A DNA stretch of 64,000 nt from Ectopseudomonas composti (GTDB lineage: Bacteria > Pseudomonadota > Gammaproteobacteria > Pseudomonadales > Pseudomonadaceae). The stretch spans positions 1 to 64,000 of the forward strand of contig NZ_LSSW01000013.1 of assembly GCF_001567565.1 (NCBI RefSeq), written 5' to 3'. Below the pieces are notes generated by a model that was not told the origin of the DNA, searched no databases, and was given only the letters and a program-made list of their open reading frames with translations. The translations under genes were made by a program, and so were the position numbers. Below, one piece after another: positions 33,735 to 42,157 of the stretch; position 1 is the first letter of the stretch, and each line of letters begins with the position of its first letter.

Positions 33735-34833
33735 CCAGGCGCAGGTGGTTGTCCCACAAGCCGGCCGGCAGCTGCAGGGCGCTGGTGACGATGCGCGTGC
33801 TGCGGCAATCGTACAACCGGCAGCGGCCCTGGCCTGAGGTCACCACGAAACCATCGGCCACCGCACCAACTCCGGCGCAGTCCGGCAGCGGCACGTCCAG
33901 GCGCACCTGCGCACTGTCCAGGTCCCAGATGAAGAAGCGGTTGCCACGCGGCGCGGTCATCGCCAGCAGGCGCAACTCGTCGTGAATGGCCACGCTGGCG
34001 GTGTACTGGTTCATCGCCACGCGCTGAGCCTCGCCGAGGGCAAAGGGCTGGAAGGCCTGGCCGGGACGCTTGATCGCCAACAACGGTACCTTGTCGTGCA
34101 CATCGCCCATGTACTGCTGGCCGCTGACCACGGTGCCGTCGCGCGCGACGGCAAGGTGACGAATGCTGTTTTGCTGGTCGGCCAGGCGCTCCTGGCTGAT
34201 CAGGCTGCCGTCGCGCTTCATCAGCACCAGGCTGGCCTGCATGGCGTCGAGGTTCATCTCCACGCGGCTTTCCGCCTCGGTGCGGATGCCGCCGTTGGCC
34301 ACCACCAGGGTTTCGCCGTCGGGCATCCACAGCAGCTGGTGCGGTCCGACACCGTGGGTGCTGTGTTCGCCATCGCGCAGCAGCTGCGTACCCTGCAGGC
34401 GATAGCTGCCAAGTACGCCACGACCCGGTTCGCTGGTGTCGTTCTCGGTGGCGTAGAGCCAGTCACCGCCTTTGTGGAACACGGCATGGCCATTGAAGTG
34501 GCGCCCGGCCGGCGAGCTCAGCGTCTGCAGCAGGCGGCCGTCGCGCGTGTCGACCAGGTAGCTCTCGGTGCTCGGGCGGCGCCCGACGAACAGGGCCATG
34601 GGCAGGCTGGGATGGGGCACCACGTCGTGGCAGCGTTCGCTGACCGGGGTGGCGAAGGCGCGTTCGCCATCGAGACGATAGCCGACGGCATAGTGCTTGC
34701 CGTCACCATCGTCACGCGCCGATAGCAGCAACGGCTGTCCGGATGGGCCGAACAGCGTCCAGCCGCCGAAGGCGCCCGCCGCCGCCAGGCTGGCGGCGGC
34801 TGCGCCAAGACCGAGGAAGGCTCTGCGTTGCAT
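33730..34833 (-). CDS. DUF1513 family protein with a twin-arginine signal
   Basis: The protein has 367 residues. The N-terminus MQRRAFLGLGAAAASLAAAG is a twin-arginine (Tat) signal, so the folded protein is exported. The rest looks like a beta-propeller with repeated blades. DUF1513 proteins occur with imelysin and DUF1111 proteins in iron-regulated clusters of Pseudomonas. It is last in a three-gene operon, 3 bases after the imelysin gene. The function is unknown and a cofactor or iron role is inferred. Confidence 0.85.
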   Translation of the reverse strand: MQRRAFLGLGAAAASLAAAGAFGGWTLFGPSGQPLLLSARDDGDGKHYAVGYRLDGERAFATPVSERCHDVVPHPSLPMALFVGRRPSTESYLVDTRDGRLLQTLSSPAGRHFNGHAVFHKGGDWLYATENDTSEPGRGVLGSYRLQGTQLLRDGEHSTHGVGPHQLLWMPDGETLVVANGGIRTEAESRVEMNLDAMQASLVLMKRDGSLISQERLADQQNSIRHLAVARDGTVVSGQQYMGDVHDKVPLLAIKRPGQAFQPFALGEAQRVAMNQYTASVAIHDELRLLAMTAPRGNRFFIWDLDSAQVRLDVPLPDCAGVGAVADGFVVTSGQGRCRLYDCRSTRIVTSALQLPAGLWDNHLRLA

Positions 34834-34836
34834 TGA

Positions 34837-35901
34837 TCAGTCCCCGTCGTGAGCGTTGAAGCCGATCTGCACGCCAAGGGCCTTGGCCAGGTCGCTTTCC
34901 TGCAGGCGATGCAGGCGATTGAGGCTGTCGTACAGCTCGTTGAGCAGGTTGCGCCCGGCTTCGCTGGTGAGCAGTTCGGTAAGTGGCAGGTCGAGTGCAG
35001 CCAGGCGCTGGCGGGTGTCGAGGTAGGCCGCATCGATGCGTTGCGCCAGTTCGGCCTGATCGCTGCCCAGCAGCGATTGCAGGCCGTCCTTGTTGCTGCC
35101 GTGCCAGAGCAGTTCGGCACTGGCCAGCGCCGAGCCGAGGTTGGCCAGGCTGGCGTTGCTGCGCCAGGACTCGGCCTGGTATGGCTGCGCAATGCCCTTG
35201 GTCTGCCGGCCGAGCGGCGCACCGAGCTTTTTCTTCATGCCGTCGATACCGCTGACCTGAACACGCAGCAGCTCTGCCAGGGCTTCCTTGGAGTCGGCGT
35301 AGCGCTCGTTGGGGAAGTGCTTGAGCTGTGCGGCCATGCCACTGTCGTTGGCGCGCCATTGCGCCAGGATATCGGCGGCCAGGGCTTGCTGATGCTGACC
35401 GATGGCCTGCAACAATGGGCAGTAGCGGGCTTTTTGCTCCTGCTGGGTCAAGTCGATGCCGGCGTCGAACAGTATGTATTCGGAGGCGGTCAGCCCCTGC
35501 ACCACGACACTGGCGCTGGCCAGGGCGGCCTGGGTGAGCTGTGGTTTGCTCTTGAGCAGGGCCTCGACCTGACGCTGTACCAGGTTCTTCTTGTCCGGCC
35601 AGAACTGCACCTGCCAGGCACGATTGCCCTCGGCCAGTGGGCCGAGCATCAGTGGCTGCAGCGCCGACCAGGCGCTCATGGCACCGAGAAAGGCCTGGCG
35701 CGCGGCAGGCAGATCGGCGCTGCCGGCGCAGAAGGCCGCGGCACGTTCGGCCAGTTGATGGTCGGCTTCCTGCCAGCTGGTGTAGGCCGGCAGCAACACG
35801 CCATCGGTGAGGGCGCCAGTGACCTTGGCGGTCTGATCCTGCTGGCCGCAGCCGACCAGGGCCAGGCCGAGCAGGGAGGCGATCAGGCTCTTGTGCAACA
35901 T
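34837..35901 (-). CDS. Second imelysin-family lipoprotein
   Basis: The protein has 354 residues with a lipobox LVGC (Cys about 18). It has the helical imelysin fold: WSALQPLMLGPL and RAWQVQFWPDKKN in the first half. The GxHxxE motif of the family is changed to GLTASEY, so the His is lost while the Glu stays. ATG at 35901 is chosen since the upstream extension lacks a signal. It lies between DUF1111 and DUF1513 genes and is probably a periplasmic or outer-membrane iron-related protein. Confidence 0.85.
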   Translation of the reverse strand: MLHKSLIASLLGLALVGCGQQDQTAKVTGALTDGVLLPAYTSWQEADHQLAERAAAFCAGSADLPAARQAFLGAMSAWSALQPLMLGPLAEGNRAWQVQFWPDKKNLVQRQVEALLKSKPQLTQAALASASVVVQGLTASEYILFDAGIDLTQQEQKARYCPLLQAIGQHQQALAADILAQWRANDSGMAAQLKHFPNERYADSKEALAELLRVQVSGIDGMKKKLGAPLGRQTKGIAQPYQAESWRSNASLANLGSALASAELLWHGSNKDGLQSLLGSDQAELAQRIDAAYLDTRQRLAALDLPLTELLTSEAGRNLLNELYDSLNRLHRLQESDLAKALGVQIGFNAHDGD

Positions 35902-35911
35902 CTCGGGCTCC

Positions 35912-37324
35912 TTAAAGGGAATTGAGGAAGGCGAGCAGTGCGGCTCGCTCGTCGGCATCGAATTTCAGCACCTGCTGCTTGGCCGTTTCGGCCTCGCCGC
36001 CGTGCCAGAGTATGGCTTCCAGCAGGTCGCGTGCGCGACCATCATGCAGGAACTGGGTGTGGCCGTTGACGGCCTGGGTCAGGCCGATGCCCCAAAGCGG
36101 TGGCGTGCGCCATTCGCGGCCGCTGGCGAGAAACTCCTCGCGGTCATCGGCCAGGCCTTCGCCCATGTCGTGCAGGAGCAGGTCGGTGTAGGGGCGGATC
36201 AACTGACTTGCCAGCTCCGGCTCGGAAGCATCGGCCGAGGTGGTGAAGCTGGGGGTATGGCACTTCTGGCAGCCGGCCTGATGGAACAGGCTCTTGCCCT
36301 TGAGCACCTCAGGAGCGTCGACGTTACGCCGCGCCGGCACGCCGAGGTTGCGGCTGTAGAACAGCACGCTGGCGAGGATGTTGTCGCTCACCTCCGGCGC
36401 GCCGCCGTTGACCGCTGCCAAACAGTCAGGCTGGGCCTGGGTGCAGTTGTCATGGGTAATCAGCGTGGTGGTCAGGCCCATGTCGTTGGCGAAGGCGTCG
36501 GCATTCTGCTGGTTGAGGTTGGGTTGTCCGGCCTTCCAGCCGAAACGGCCGAGCGCAGTGCGCTGCTGGGCGCGATCCCAGACCTGATTGGCGCGCCCGG
36601 AAATGCCGTCGCCATCGGCGTCATCCGGGTCGGCTGCAGCCAGGATGTCTTGCTCGGCGATGGCTTCGAGCAGGCCGAGGCCGATCATCGGCGGGGCGAT
36701 GCGGGCAGAGAGTCGGGTCTCCGGGTGCAGCTCGCCATAACCGAGCTGGGTGATTTGCAGCTGCGGCTTGCGCAGCTCCACCAGGGTGCCGTCGGCGAAG
36801 CGCAGCGGTACGCTGCTGTAGGTAACGCGGACCTTGCCTTCCGGCACTACACCGGGGTTGGCCATGTCTTGCAACTGGGCGCCGTAGGTCGGTTCTGCGA
36901 CCACTCCCTGATGGATCAGCAGGTCGGCATGCTCCGGGCCGGCGGGTATCGACAGGCGCACCAGCATCGAGGCCGCGCTGACCGCATCCGGCCCTGGCGG
37001 GTGACCGCGACCGTCCTTGAGGTGGCAGTTCTGGCAGGCGTTGGTGTTGAACAACGGCCCCAGACCGTCGCGCGCAGTGGTCGTGGCCGGTGCCGTGACC
37101 CAGGGGTTACGGAAGAAACTGTTGCCGACCGAGAAGTCCAGGCGCCGGCTCGGCGCCAGGTTGGCCGAGGGCTGGGAAAAGGCGTTGTGATCGAACTTGC
37201 GTACCGTGGCGGCTCCGGCCGAGAAAGCCTCGCCGGGTTCGGCTTGGGTGAATTCGGGCTGCTGCTCGCAAGCGATCAGGGACAGAGCCAGAAGAGGCAG
37301 CAGACAACGCTGGAGCGGCGACAT
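35912..37324 (-). CDS. DUF1111 di-heme (thiol oxidoreductase-like) lipoprotein
   Basis: The protein has 470 residues with a lipobox LIAC. Two c-type heme sites are visible: NACQNCH near 110 and AGCQKCH near 345. It also carries a DxDxDGISGR-type segment (DDADGDGISGRANQ, about 237-250) that may bind calcium. DUF1111 proteins are di-heme electron-transfer proteins of MauG-like type, usually paired with imelysins. ATG at 37324 is chosen. It is the first gene of the operon with imelysin and DUF1513, with a Fur-like box 66 bases upstream. Confidence 0.87.
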   Translation of the reverse strand: MSPLQRCLLPLLALSLIACEQQPEFTQAEPGEAFSAGAATVRKFDHNAFSQPSANLAPSRRLDFSVGNSFFRNPWVTAPATTTARDGLGPLFNTNACQNCHLKDGRGHPPGPDAVSAASMLVRLSIPAGPEHADLLIHQGVVAEPTYGAQLQDMANPGVVPEGKVRVTYSSVPLRFADGTLVELRKPQLQITQLGYGELHPETRLSARIAPPMIGLGLLEAIAEQDILAAADPDDADGDGISGRANQVWDRAQQRTALGRFGWKAGQPNLNQQNADAFANDMGLTTTLITHDNCTQAQPDCLAAVNGGAPEVSDNILASVLFYSRNLGVPARRNVDAPEVLKGKSLFHQAGCQKCHTPSFTTSADASEPELASQLIRPYTDLLLHDMGEGLADDREEFLASGREWRTPPLWGIGLTQAVNGHTQFLHDGRARDLLEAILWHGGEAETAKQQVLKFDADERAALLAFLNSL

Positions 37325-37389
37325 CGAGGAACTATCCGAGCAGGCGAGGAAATGGGGCGCCAAGATTAGCAGGCTAACGGAATTTAAAT

Positions 37390-37408
37390 AAGATGGATTA
37401 GCGTTATC
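37390..37408 (-). promoter_or_regulatory. Possible Fur box of the DUF1111-imelysin-DUF1513 operon
   Basis: The minus strand GATAACGCTAATCCATCTT matches the 19-base Fur consensus at 13 positions, including the whole first half apart from two bases. It lies 66 bases before the ATG in an AT-rich stretch. Confidence 0.45.
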
Positions 37409-37468
37409 TAGACGCGGCCAGAAGTCGCGGGGCGGCCGCGTCGCCTCAGCGCGACGTGGCTGGAGCTG

Positions 37469-38248
37469 TCAGGCACTGGTTCTGTTCACGGCGATGAACC
37501 ACTTCGGCTGCATGGCCGCGAAGTCGGTGCGTACGTTACTGGGCAGGTAGCTGGCGGAATCCAGAACATGCATCTGGTCGTCCGAGCGTTCGAAGACCAC
37601 CCAATGCCAGAAGTCGCGGCCGTTTTCCTGGTGGTGCTTGATGGCCAGTAGGGCCAGGTCCGGCAGCTTCTCCCAGGATTCGAAGGGGGTCTCGCCTGCC
37701 GCTGCCGTCACGCCGCCCGCCGCCAGCAGTCGCCTGACGTACTGGCTGTCGGACCACAGAGATGGGTCTTCGGCATGAATGCCCATGGCGTTGGCGGTTG
37801 CCTTCATCTCGGCGTAGGTTTGCCCGAGAATGTTGGCACAGGCGGCGATGCCGCAGCCGCTGACTTCTTCCTGTATGACACAGCGTCGTGTGTGTTCGGC
37901 GAGGTTGGCCTGTGGCACCCAGCCTGACGCGGTGCCGTCTGCGCGTGTGCACCAGAGCCAGCCATTGAGGCTGCGCGAAGCGATCAGGCGCTCGCCTGCG
38001 TGCACATCGAGTTCTCGAGCCGTGTAGGCCTCGCGAGCGCGGGCGCGCTGTCCGTCGAGTCGTTCGATGATCTGCTTGGGGACCCAGCCCGCTTCCTGCC
38101 CCGGCGTGCTGCAGAACAACCAGTTTTCCCAGCCCTCGTCGCCCTGATACTCCTCGCCAACCGTGAGTGGTGCGCCCTCGTTGAAGGTAATCGGGTTGGG
38201 AAATTCACTGCGATGGGCGGTGGTGACGATAAAGGTTCGCGGGGTCAT
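37469..38248 (-). CDS. Tandem SH3-like plus C39-like cysteine peptidase protein
   Basis: The protein has 259 residues and no signal peptide. Two SH3-like repeats occupy about 1-60 (VTTAHRSEFPN, ending AGWVPKQIIERL) and about 70-125 (ARELDVHAGERL, ending SGWVPQANLAEH). A papain-like C39 region follows, with a possible catalytic Cys in SGCGIAACANILG (about 134), His in DFWHWVVFE (about 213) and Asp in HVLDSASYLP (about 228). ATG 38248 has AGGA 5 bases upstream. The substrate is unknown, and the lack of a signal suggests cytoplasmic action or non-classical export. Confidence 0.7.
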   Translation of the reverse strand: MTPRTFIVTTAHRSEFPNPITFNEGAPLTVGEEYQGDEGWENWLFCSTPGQEAGWVPKQIIERLDGQRARAREAYTARELDVHAGERLIASRSLNGWLWCTRADGTASGWVPQANLAEHTRRCVIQEEVSGCGIAACANILGQTYAEMKATANAMGIHAEDPSLWSDSQYVRRLLAAGGVTAAAGETPFESWEKLPDLALLAIKHHQENGRDFWHWVVFERSDDQMHVLDSASYLPSNVRTDFAAMQPKWFIAVNRTSA

Positions 38249-38350
38249 GTGCATCCTGCCGGTAGCTGTCCAGAGAACGTGGCGCGACAGATTAGCGGCA
38301 GGACGATGCAGCGGGAAGGGCGGCGCGTGGCGAGGCGCGCCGCCTTGGGT

Positions 38351-40315
38351 TCAGGCGCTGATGCGGAAGCGGTTGACCTGCTCCTGCAGCTCGCTGCCCA
38401 GGCGCGCCAGGTCGATGCTGGCCGCCGAGGTTTCTTCGGTCGCGGCTGCCGATTGCTCGGCGATATCGCGGATGCTCGAAATGCTGCGGTTGATCTCCTC
38501 GGCGACCGAGCTTTGCTGTTCCGATGCCGTGGCGATCTGCTGGTTCATCTGCTGGATGCGCGAAACCGCCTCGTCGATGCGCGTCAGGGCGGTGCCGGCG
38601 TGGCGCGCCGCCTCCACGGTTTCACCGGCCATGCCGCGACTCTGCGCCATGACGCCGACGGCGCCTTCGGCACCGTTCTGCAGGGCTGCAACCAGCTGTT
38701 CGATCTGCTGCGTGGACTCCTGCGTGCGCCTGGCCAGGGCACGCACCTCGTCGGCGACCACCGCGAAGCCACGCCCGGCTTCGCCAGCGCGCGCAGCTTC
38801 GATGGCAGCGTTGAGCGCCAGCAGGTTGGTTTGTTCGGCAATGCTCTTGATCACGTCGAGCACGGTGCCGATGTTGGCACTGTCACCCTTGAGCCGGCCG
38901 ATGGCCTCGGCCGAGGCCTCGACGGTTTTCGCCAGTTGCTCGATACGAGAGATGGCCTGCTGCACGATCCTGCCGCCTTCGCGGGTCTGGTCTTCGGCCT
39001 CGGTGGCCGAGCTGGCGGCGTTTTCCGCATTGCGCGCGACGTCCAGCACGGTGGCGGCCATCTGGTTCATGGCGGTGGCGACCTGTTCGGTCTCCATGCG
39101 TTGTCCGGTGACGCCGGCACTGGTTTCTTCGGTCACTGCCGAAAGCTCTTCGGCGGCGGTGGCCAGCTGGGTGATGCCGGAGCCGAGTTTGCCGATCAGG
39201 TCGCGCAGGCTCAGGGTCATGGCCTGCATGGCTTGCATCAACTGACCCAGTTCGTCACGTCGGTCGCTGTCGATGTCCGTGGTCAGGTCGCCGTCGGCGA
39301 CCTTGCGGGCGATGCCAACCACTCGTTGCAACGGGCCGACGATGGCCTGGGTGATGATCAGCGAGCAGAGCACCCCCAGCGCGAAAGCGATCACGGCAGC
39401 GATCAGCAGGGTTCGCTTGGCGTTGCTGGAGTCGCTGACCAGCAGCTCACGTTGCAGTTTGAGGGATTGGCTGGAGGCGTCGGCAACCTCGCGAGCGCGA
39501 TCGGTCATGTCCTTTTCGCTCTGGTCCAGCTGGCCGATGCTGGACTTGAGCTGGCCGAAGTTGTTGCGGTAGTCGTTCAGTTGCTGCAACGCATCCTCTA
39601 TCGCCGAGCGCGCGCCGCTGTCTTGCAGGGTGCCGAGCAGTTCTCGGCCCTTGCTGTCGAGTGAGCTGAAATGCTCGTCGAGCAACTGCGCATATTGGTC
39701 GTCGCGGCGCAGCAGGAAATCTTTCTCCCGGCGCCGGGCTTCGAGCAGCTCCATGGCCAGGTCGCTGGCCTGGTTGGCTCGACTCAGGGTGTCGATGCTG
39801 TCTTGTGCGCCGCTTGCGCGAATCTGTTCGACCGCCCGCTGGCGCAGGCTGAGCTCCAGCTCAGAGAAGCGTTTGAGGGCTGCCCGGGCGGAAACTTCCA
39901 TGGCTTTCTGTGCATTGCTGCTGGCCGTACTAGCGGCCTGCAATTGCTCCAGTTCGCTGTGATAGCCACTGGCGTCTTCCTGAATCTGACGCATCAATGC
40001 CTTGTTTTCCGGGCGCGCCAGTTCAGCTTCCTTCGCGGCGGCCTGCTCCTGGATCTGCTGCGAAATAGTCAGGGCTTGCTGCATGGCTGCTTCGTCGTCG
40101 CGCAGCAGGTAGTTCTTCTCCTGCTGGCGTGCGCGCATCAGGTTGGCGTCGATTTCGCTGACGCCGAGCAGGTTGTCGATGCGATGCAGAGTGCTGTCCA
40201 GGCTGGCGTTGCCGATCCAGGCCGTCACCAGGGTGATGATCAGAATCAGGCCGAAACTGCCGAGTAGTTTTTTGCGAACACTAAGGTCAAGAAGCATGCG
40301 AGAAACAGTATTCAT
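38351..40315 (-). CDS. Methyl-accepting chemotaxis protein with a helical bimodular sensor
   Basis: The protein has 654 residues. A transmembrane helix (about 18-38) precedes a long all-helical periplasmic domain (about 40-305) with two repeats marked by [17 protein letters not shown] and [17 protein letters not shown], typical of HBM sensors. A second helix (about 310-330), HAMP and a signalling domain with [24 protein letters not shown] follow. HBM receptors of Pseudomonas sense organic acids or purines, but this ligand cannot be read. ATG 40315 is chosen. It ends without a CheR pentapeptide. The 311 bases upstream (40316-40626) show no gene or clear flagellar promoter. Confidence 0.87.
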   Translation of the reverse strand: MNTVSRMLLDLSVRKKLLGSFGLILIITLVTAWIGNASLDSTLHRIDNLLGVSEIDANLMRARQQEKNYLLRDDEAAMQQALTISQQIQEQAAAKEAELARPENKALMRQIQEDASGYHSELEQLQAASTASSNAQKAMEVSARAALKRFSELELSLRQRAVEQIRASGAQDSIDTLSRANQASDLAMELLEARRREKDFLLRRDDQYAQLLDEHFSSLDSKGRELLGTLQDSGARSAIEDALQQLNDYRNNFGQLKSSIGQLDQSEKDMTDRAREVADASSQSLKLQRELLVSDSSNAKRTLLIAAVIAFALGVLCSLIITQAIVGPLQRVVGIARKVADGDLTTDIDSDRRDELGQLMQAMQAMTLSLRDLIGKLGSGITQLATAAEELSAVTEETSAGVTGQRMETEQVATAMNQMAATVLDVARNAENAASSATEAEDQTREGGRIVQQAISRIEQLAKTVEASAEAIGRLKGDSANIGTVLDVIKSIAEQTNLLALNAAIEAARAGEAGRGFAVVADEVRALARRTQESTQQIEQLVAALQNGAEGAVGVMAQSRGMAGETVEAARHAGTALTRIDEAVSRIQQMNQQIATASEQQSSVAEEINRSISSIRDIAEQSAAATEETSAASIDLARLGSELQEQVNRFRISA

Positions 40316-40626
40316 GACGATTCCCTGTGATGTCGTGGATCTAGCAACCTCTGTTGAGCGTAGCCGATGGGGTGAGGGGCTCCGGGAGCGCGGCAGTGAA
40401 TGGCGTTGAGCGAGAAGTGAGTGCCGTTTCCCGATGTGTCTTGCCGCAGTAGGGGCAATGGACACTCAAAGAAAGTATCCCCACCCGGAAAGCTGCGCGG
40501 TACATGGGCGGAGGATAGCAGGCAACGCGATGATGGCAATATGATGTTACTTATTTTTTGGACGGTCTGCCTTCAGCGTCTTTGTCGATGGCGCCGCGCA
40601 GCCTGTCATGCAGGCCCAGGTGTGCA

Positions 40627-41406
40627 TCAACGCTGGGCAGCGCTGCCCAATTCGACGGAAATCGCATCCGCGCACTGCTGCAGGCTTTCCCGGTAGCGTT
40701 CACGTGCCACGGGGCTGTCCATCACCGCTTCCGGGCCGGACAGGTTGATCGCCGCCACCACGTTGCCACGGTGGTCACGCACGGCGCAGGCGATGGCAGT
40801 GGAGTAATCGGAACGGTGCATCACCCAGCCGCGCTCGCGGTCGCGCTCGAGCAGTTGCTGCAGCTCGGGCAGGGTCTTGGGGGCGGGCGGCGGGTAGTCG
40901 TCCAGGCGCACGTGCTGGTAGAGCGCGTCCAGCTCCATGGGCGTCAGGCCGCTGAGCAGCATGCGGCCCATGGCCGTGCAGTGGCAGGGAATGCGTGTGC
41001 CGATGGGGATGTTCACCGACAGACGCTGGGCGGCGAAGGCACGGCCGATGTAGAGGCTATCGGTGTGCTCGCGGATCGACAGGTGGCACGACAGCGAGGT
41101 GCGGTCGCGCAGGGCATTGAGATGCGGCATGGCGATGTCCACCAGGTCGCGGCTGGCCAGGTAGGCGAAACCATCGCAGAGCACTTGCGGGCCGAGTTCG
41201 TAGCTGTTCTTGCCGAGCTTGCGCAGGTAGCCCATGTCGGTGAGCGTGATCAGGATCCGGTAAATGGCCGAGACGCTGACGCCCAGGCGCTCGGCGATGA
41301 CGTTGCTGCTTAGGTTGCGTTCGTTGGCGTTGAACATCTGCAGGATGCTCAGGCCGCGCTGCAGCGCGGGAACGCGGTAGTCCAGCTCGTCTTCGTGGAT
41401 GCTCAT
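40627..41406 (-). CDS. IclR-family regulator
   Basis: The protein has 259 residues. A winged helix-turn-helix (RGLSILQMFNANERNLSSNVIAERLGVSVSAIYRILITL, about 13-60, read in parts) leads to the IclR effector domain with CHCTAMGRMLLSGL near 133-146 and RERGWVMHRSDYSTAIACAVRDHRG. It is the last gene in the direction of the mgd/sox-type operon, separated from it by a 22-bp palindrome, and may regulate it. The effector is unknown. Confidence 0.88.
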   Translation of the reverse strand: MSIHEDELDYRVPALQRGLSILQMFNANERNLSSNVIAERLGVSVSAIYRILITLTDMGYLRKLGKNSYELGPQVLCDGFAYLASRDLVDIAMPHLNALRDRTSLSCHLSIREHTDSLYIGRAFAAQRLSVNIPIGTRIPCHCTAMGRMLLSGLTPMELDALYQHVRLDDYPPPAPKTLPELQQLLERDRERGWVMHRSDYSTAIACAVRDHRGNVVAAINLSGPEAVMDSPVARERYRESLQQCADAISVELGSAAQR

Positions 41407-41432
41407 GATGCTGCCCTCGTGGCTGTGTTGCC

Positions 41433-41480
41433 CTCTCCCCCAGCCCCTCTCCCATGAATGGGAGAGGGGCTGGGGGAGAG
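41433..41480. repeat. REP-like perfect 22-bp palindrome
   Basis: Arms at 41433-41454 and 41459-41480 (CTCTCCCCCAGCCCCTCTCC... and its complement) with a TGAA loop. The same CCCTCTCCC / GGGAGAGGG core occurs twice at 45420-45514, and this is a familiar intergenic repeat of pseudomonads. Confidence 0.85.
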
Positions 41481-41481
41481 C

Positions 41482-42156
41482 TCATGGCAGGGCGTCGATC
41501 CCTACCGGCTGTCCACCGAACTCCTGCATGGCATCGAGCAGCGCGCCCCAGAAGTAATGCACCGAGGCGCGGTCGCAGAGGAGGTGCAGGCACGGCACTT
41601 CGCCCAGCGGCAGATTGGCGACGATGACGTTGACCCGCGCCGCCGAGGTCTGCGCCACCTGGCCGACGGCGAAGGCCTGGGCGCTGAGGTCGACGCCGCA
41701 GAGCTTGGCCATCACCTCGGCCTGGCAGGTGCCGCTGAGCGCCAGCCAGGCGTGGCTGTCCTGGCGCGGCAGCAGGTACTGGCCGGCGCGGGTCTGCCAC
41801 TGGCTTTCCTCGCGCAGCGCTTTGCTTCCGGCATCGTCCAGGCTGCCGAGCAGCAGGTACTCGGTTTGCGACAGGCGCAGAACGTGGCTGCCATCGGCCT
41901 GGCTCAGCGCCTGGTTGGGTGCCTGCGGCAACTGGTAGCCCAGCGCGGAGAGGTAGTCGGCGGCATTCGGGCCACGCAGGCCGTAGCGCGCCAGGTTGGT
42001 CAGATCGAGCAGGGCACAGTGGCTCAGCAGGGCGCTTTCCTCGTCCTGGCCGTAGGTGGTGACGATGCAGCTCTCGCCGAACGGGGCGAGGGTGGCGCCG
42101 GTCTGCAGGCGATAGAGCGGGCTGCGCGCGGTGAATTGATTGGCTTGCACGGTCAT
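41482..42156 (-). CDS. mgdD: Gamma subunit, N-methylglutamate dehydrogenase / sarcosine oxidase family
   Basis: The protein has 224 residues and resembles SoxG, a small subunit with a GcvT-like half fold (ARYGLRGPNAADYLSALGYQLP near 68-90). It caps the alpha subunit in the heterotetramer. The ATG is one base beyond the alpha-subunit stop region, so the two are coupled. By family it could be sarcosine oxidase gamma. The surrounding genes (glnT-glxBCD, folD, purU, no glyA) make the MgdD assignment preferable, with moderate certainty. Confidence 0.7.
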   Translation of the reverse strand: MTVQANQFTARSPLYRLQTGATLAPFGESCIVTTYGQDEESALLSHCALLDLTNLARYGLRGPNAADYLSALGYQLPQAPNQALSQADGSHVLRLSQTEYLLLGSLDDAGSKALREESQWQTRAGQYLLPRQDSHAWLALSGTCQAEVMAKLCGVDLSAQAFAVGQVAQTSAARVNVIVANLPLGEVPCLHLLCDRASVHYFWGALLDAMQEFGGQPVGIDALP

Positions 42157-42157
42157 C

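Noticed and set aside
40316..40626. Flagellar (sigma-28) promoter before the HBM chemoreceptor
   Set aside because: A TAAG...GCCATCAT string was seen on the minus strand, but the spacing is about three bases short.
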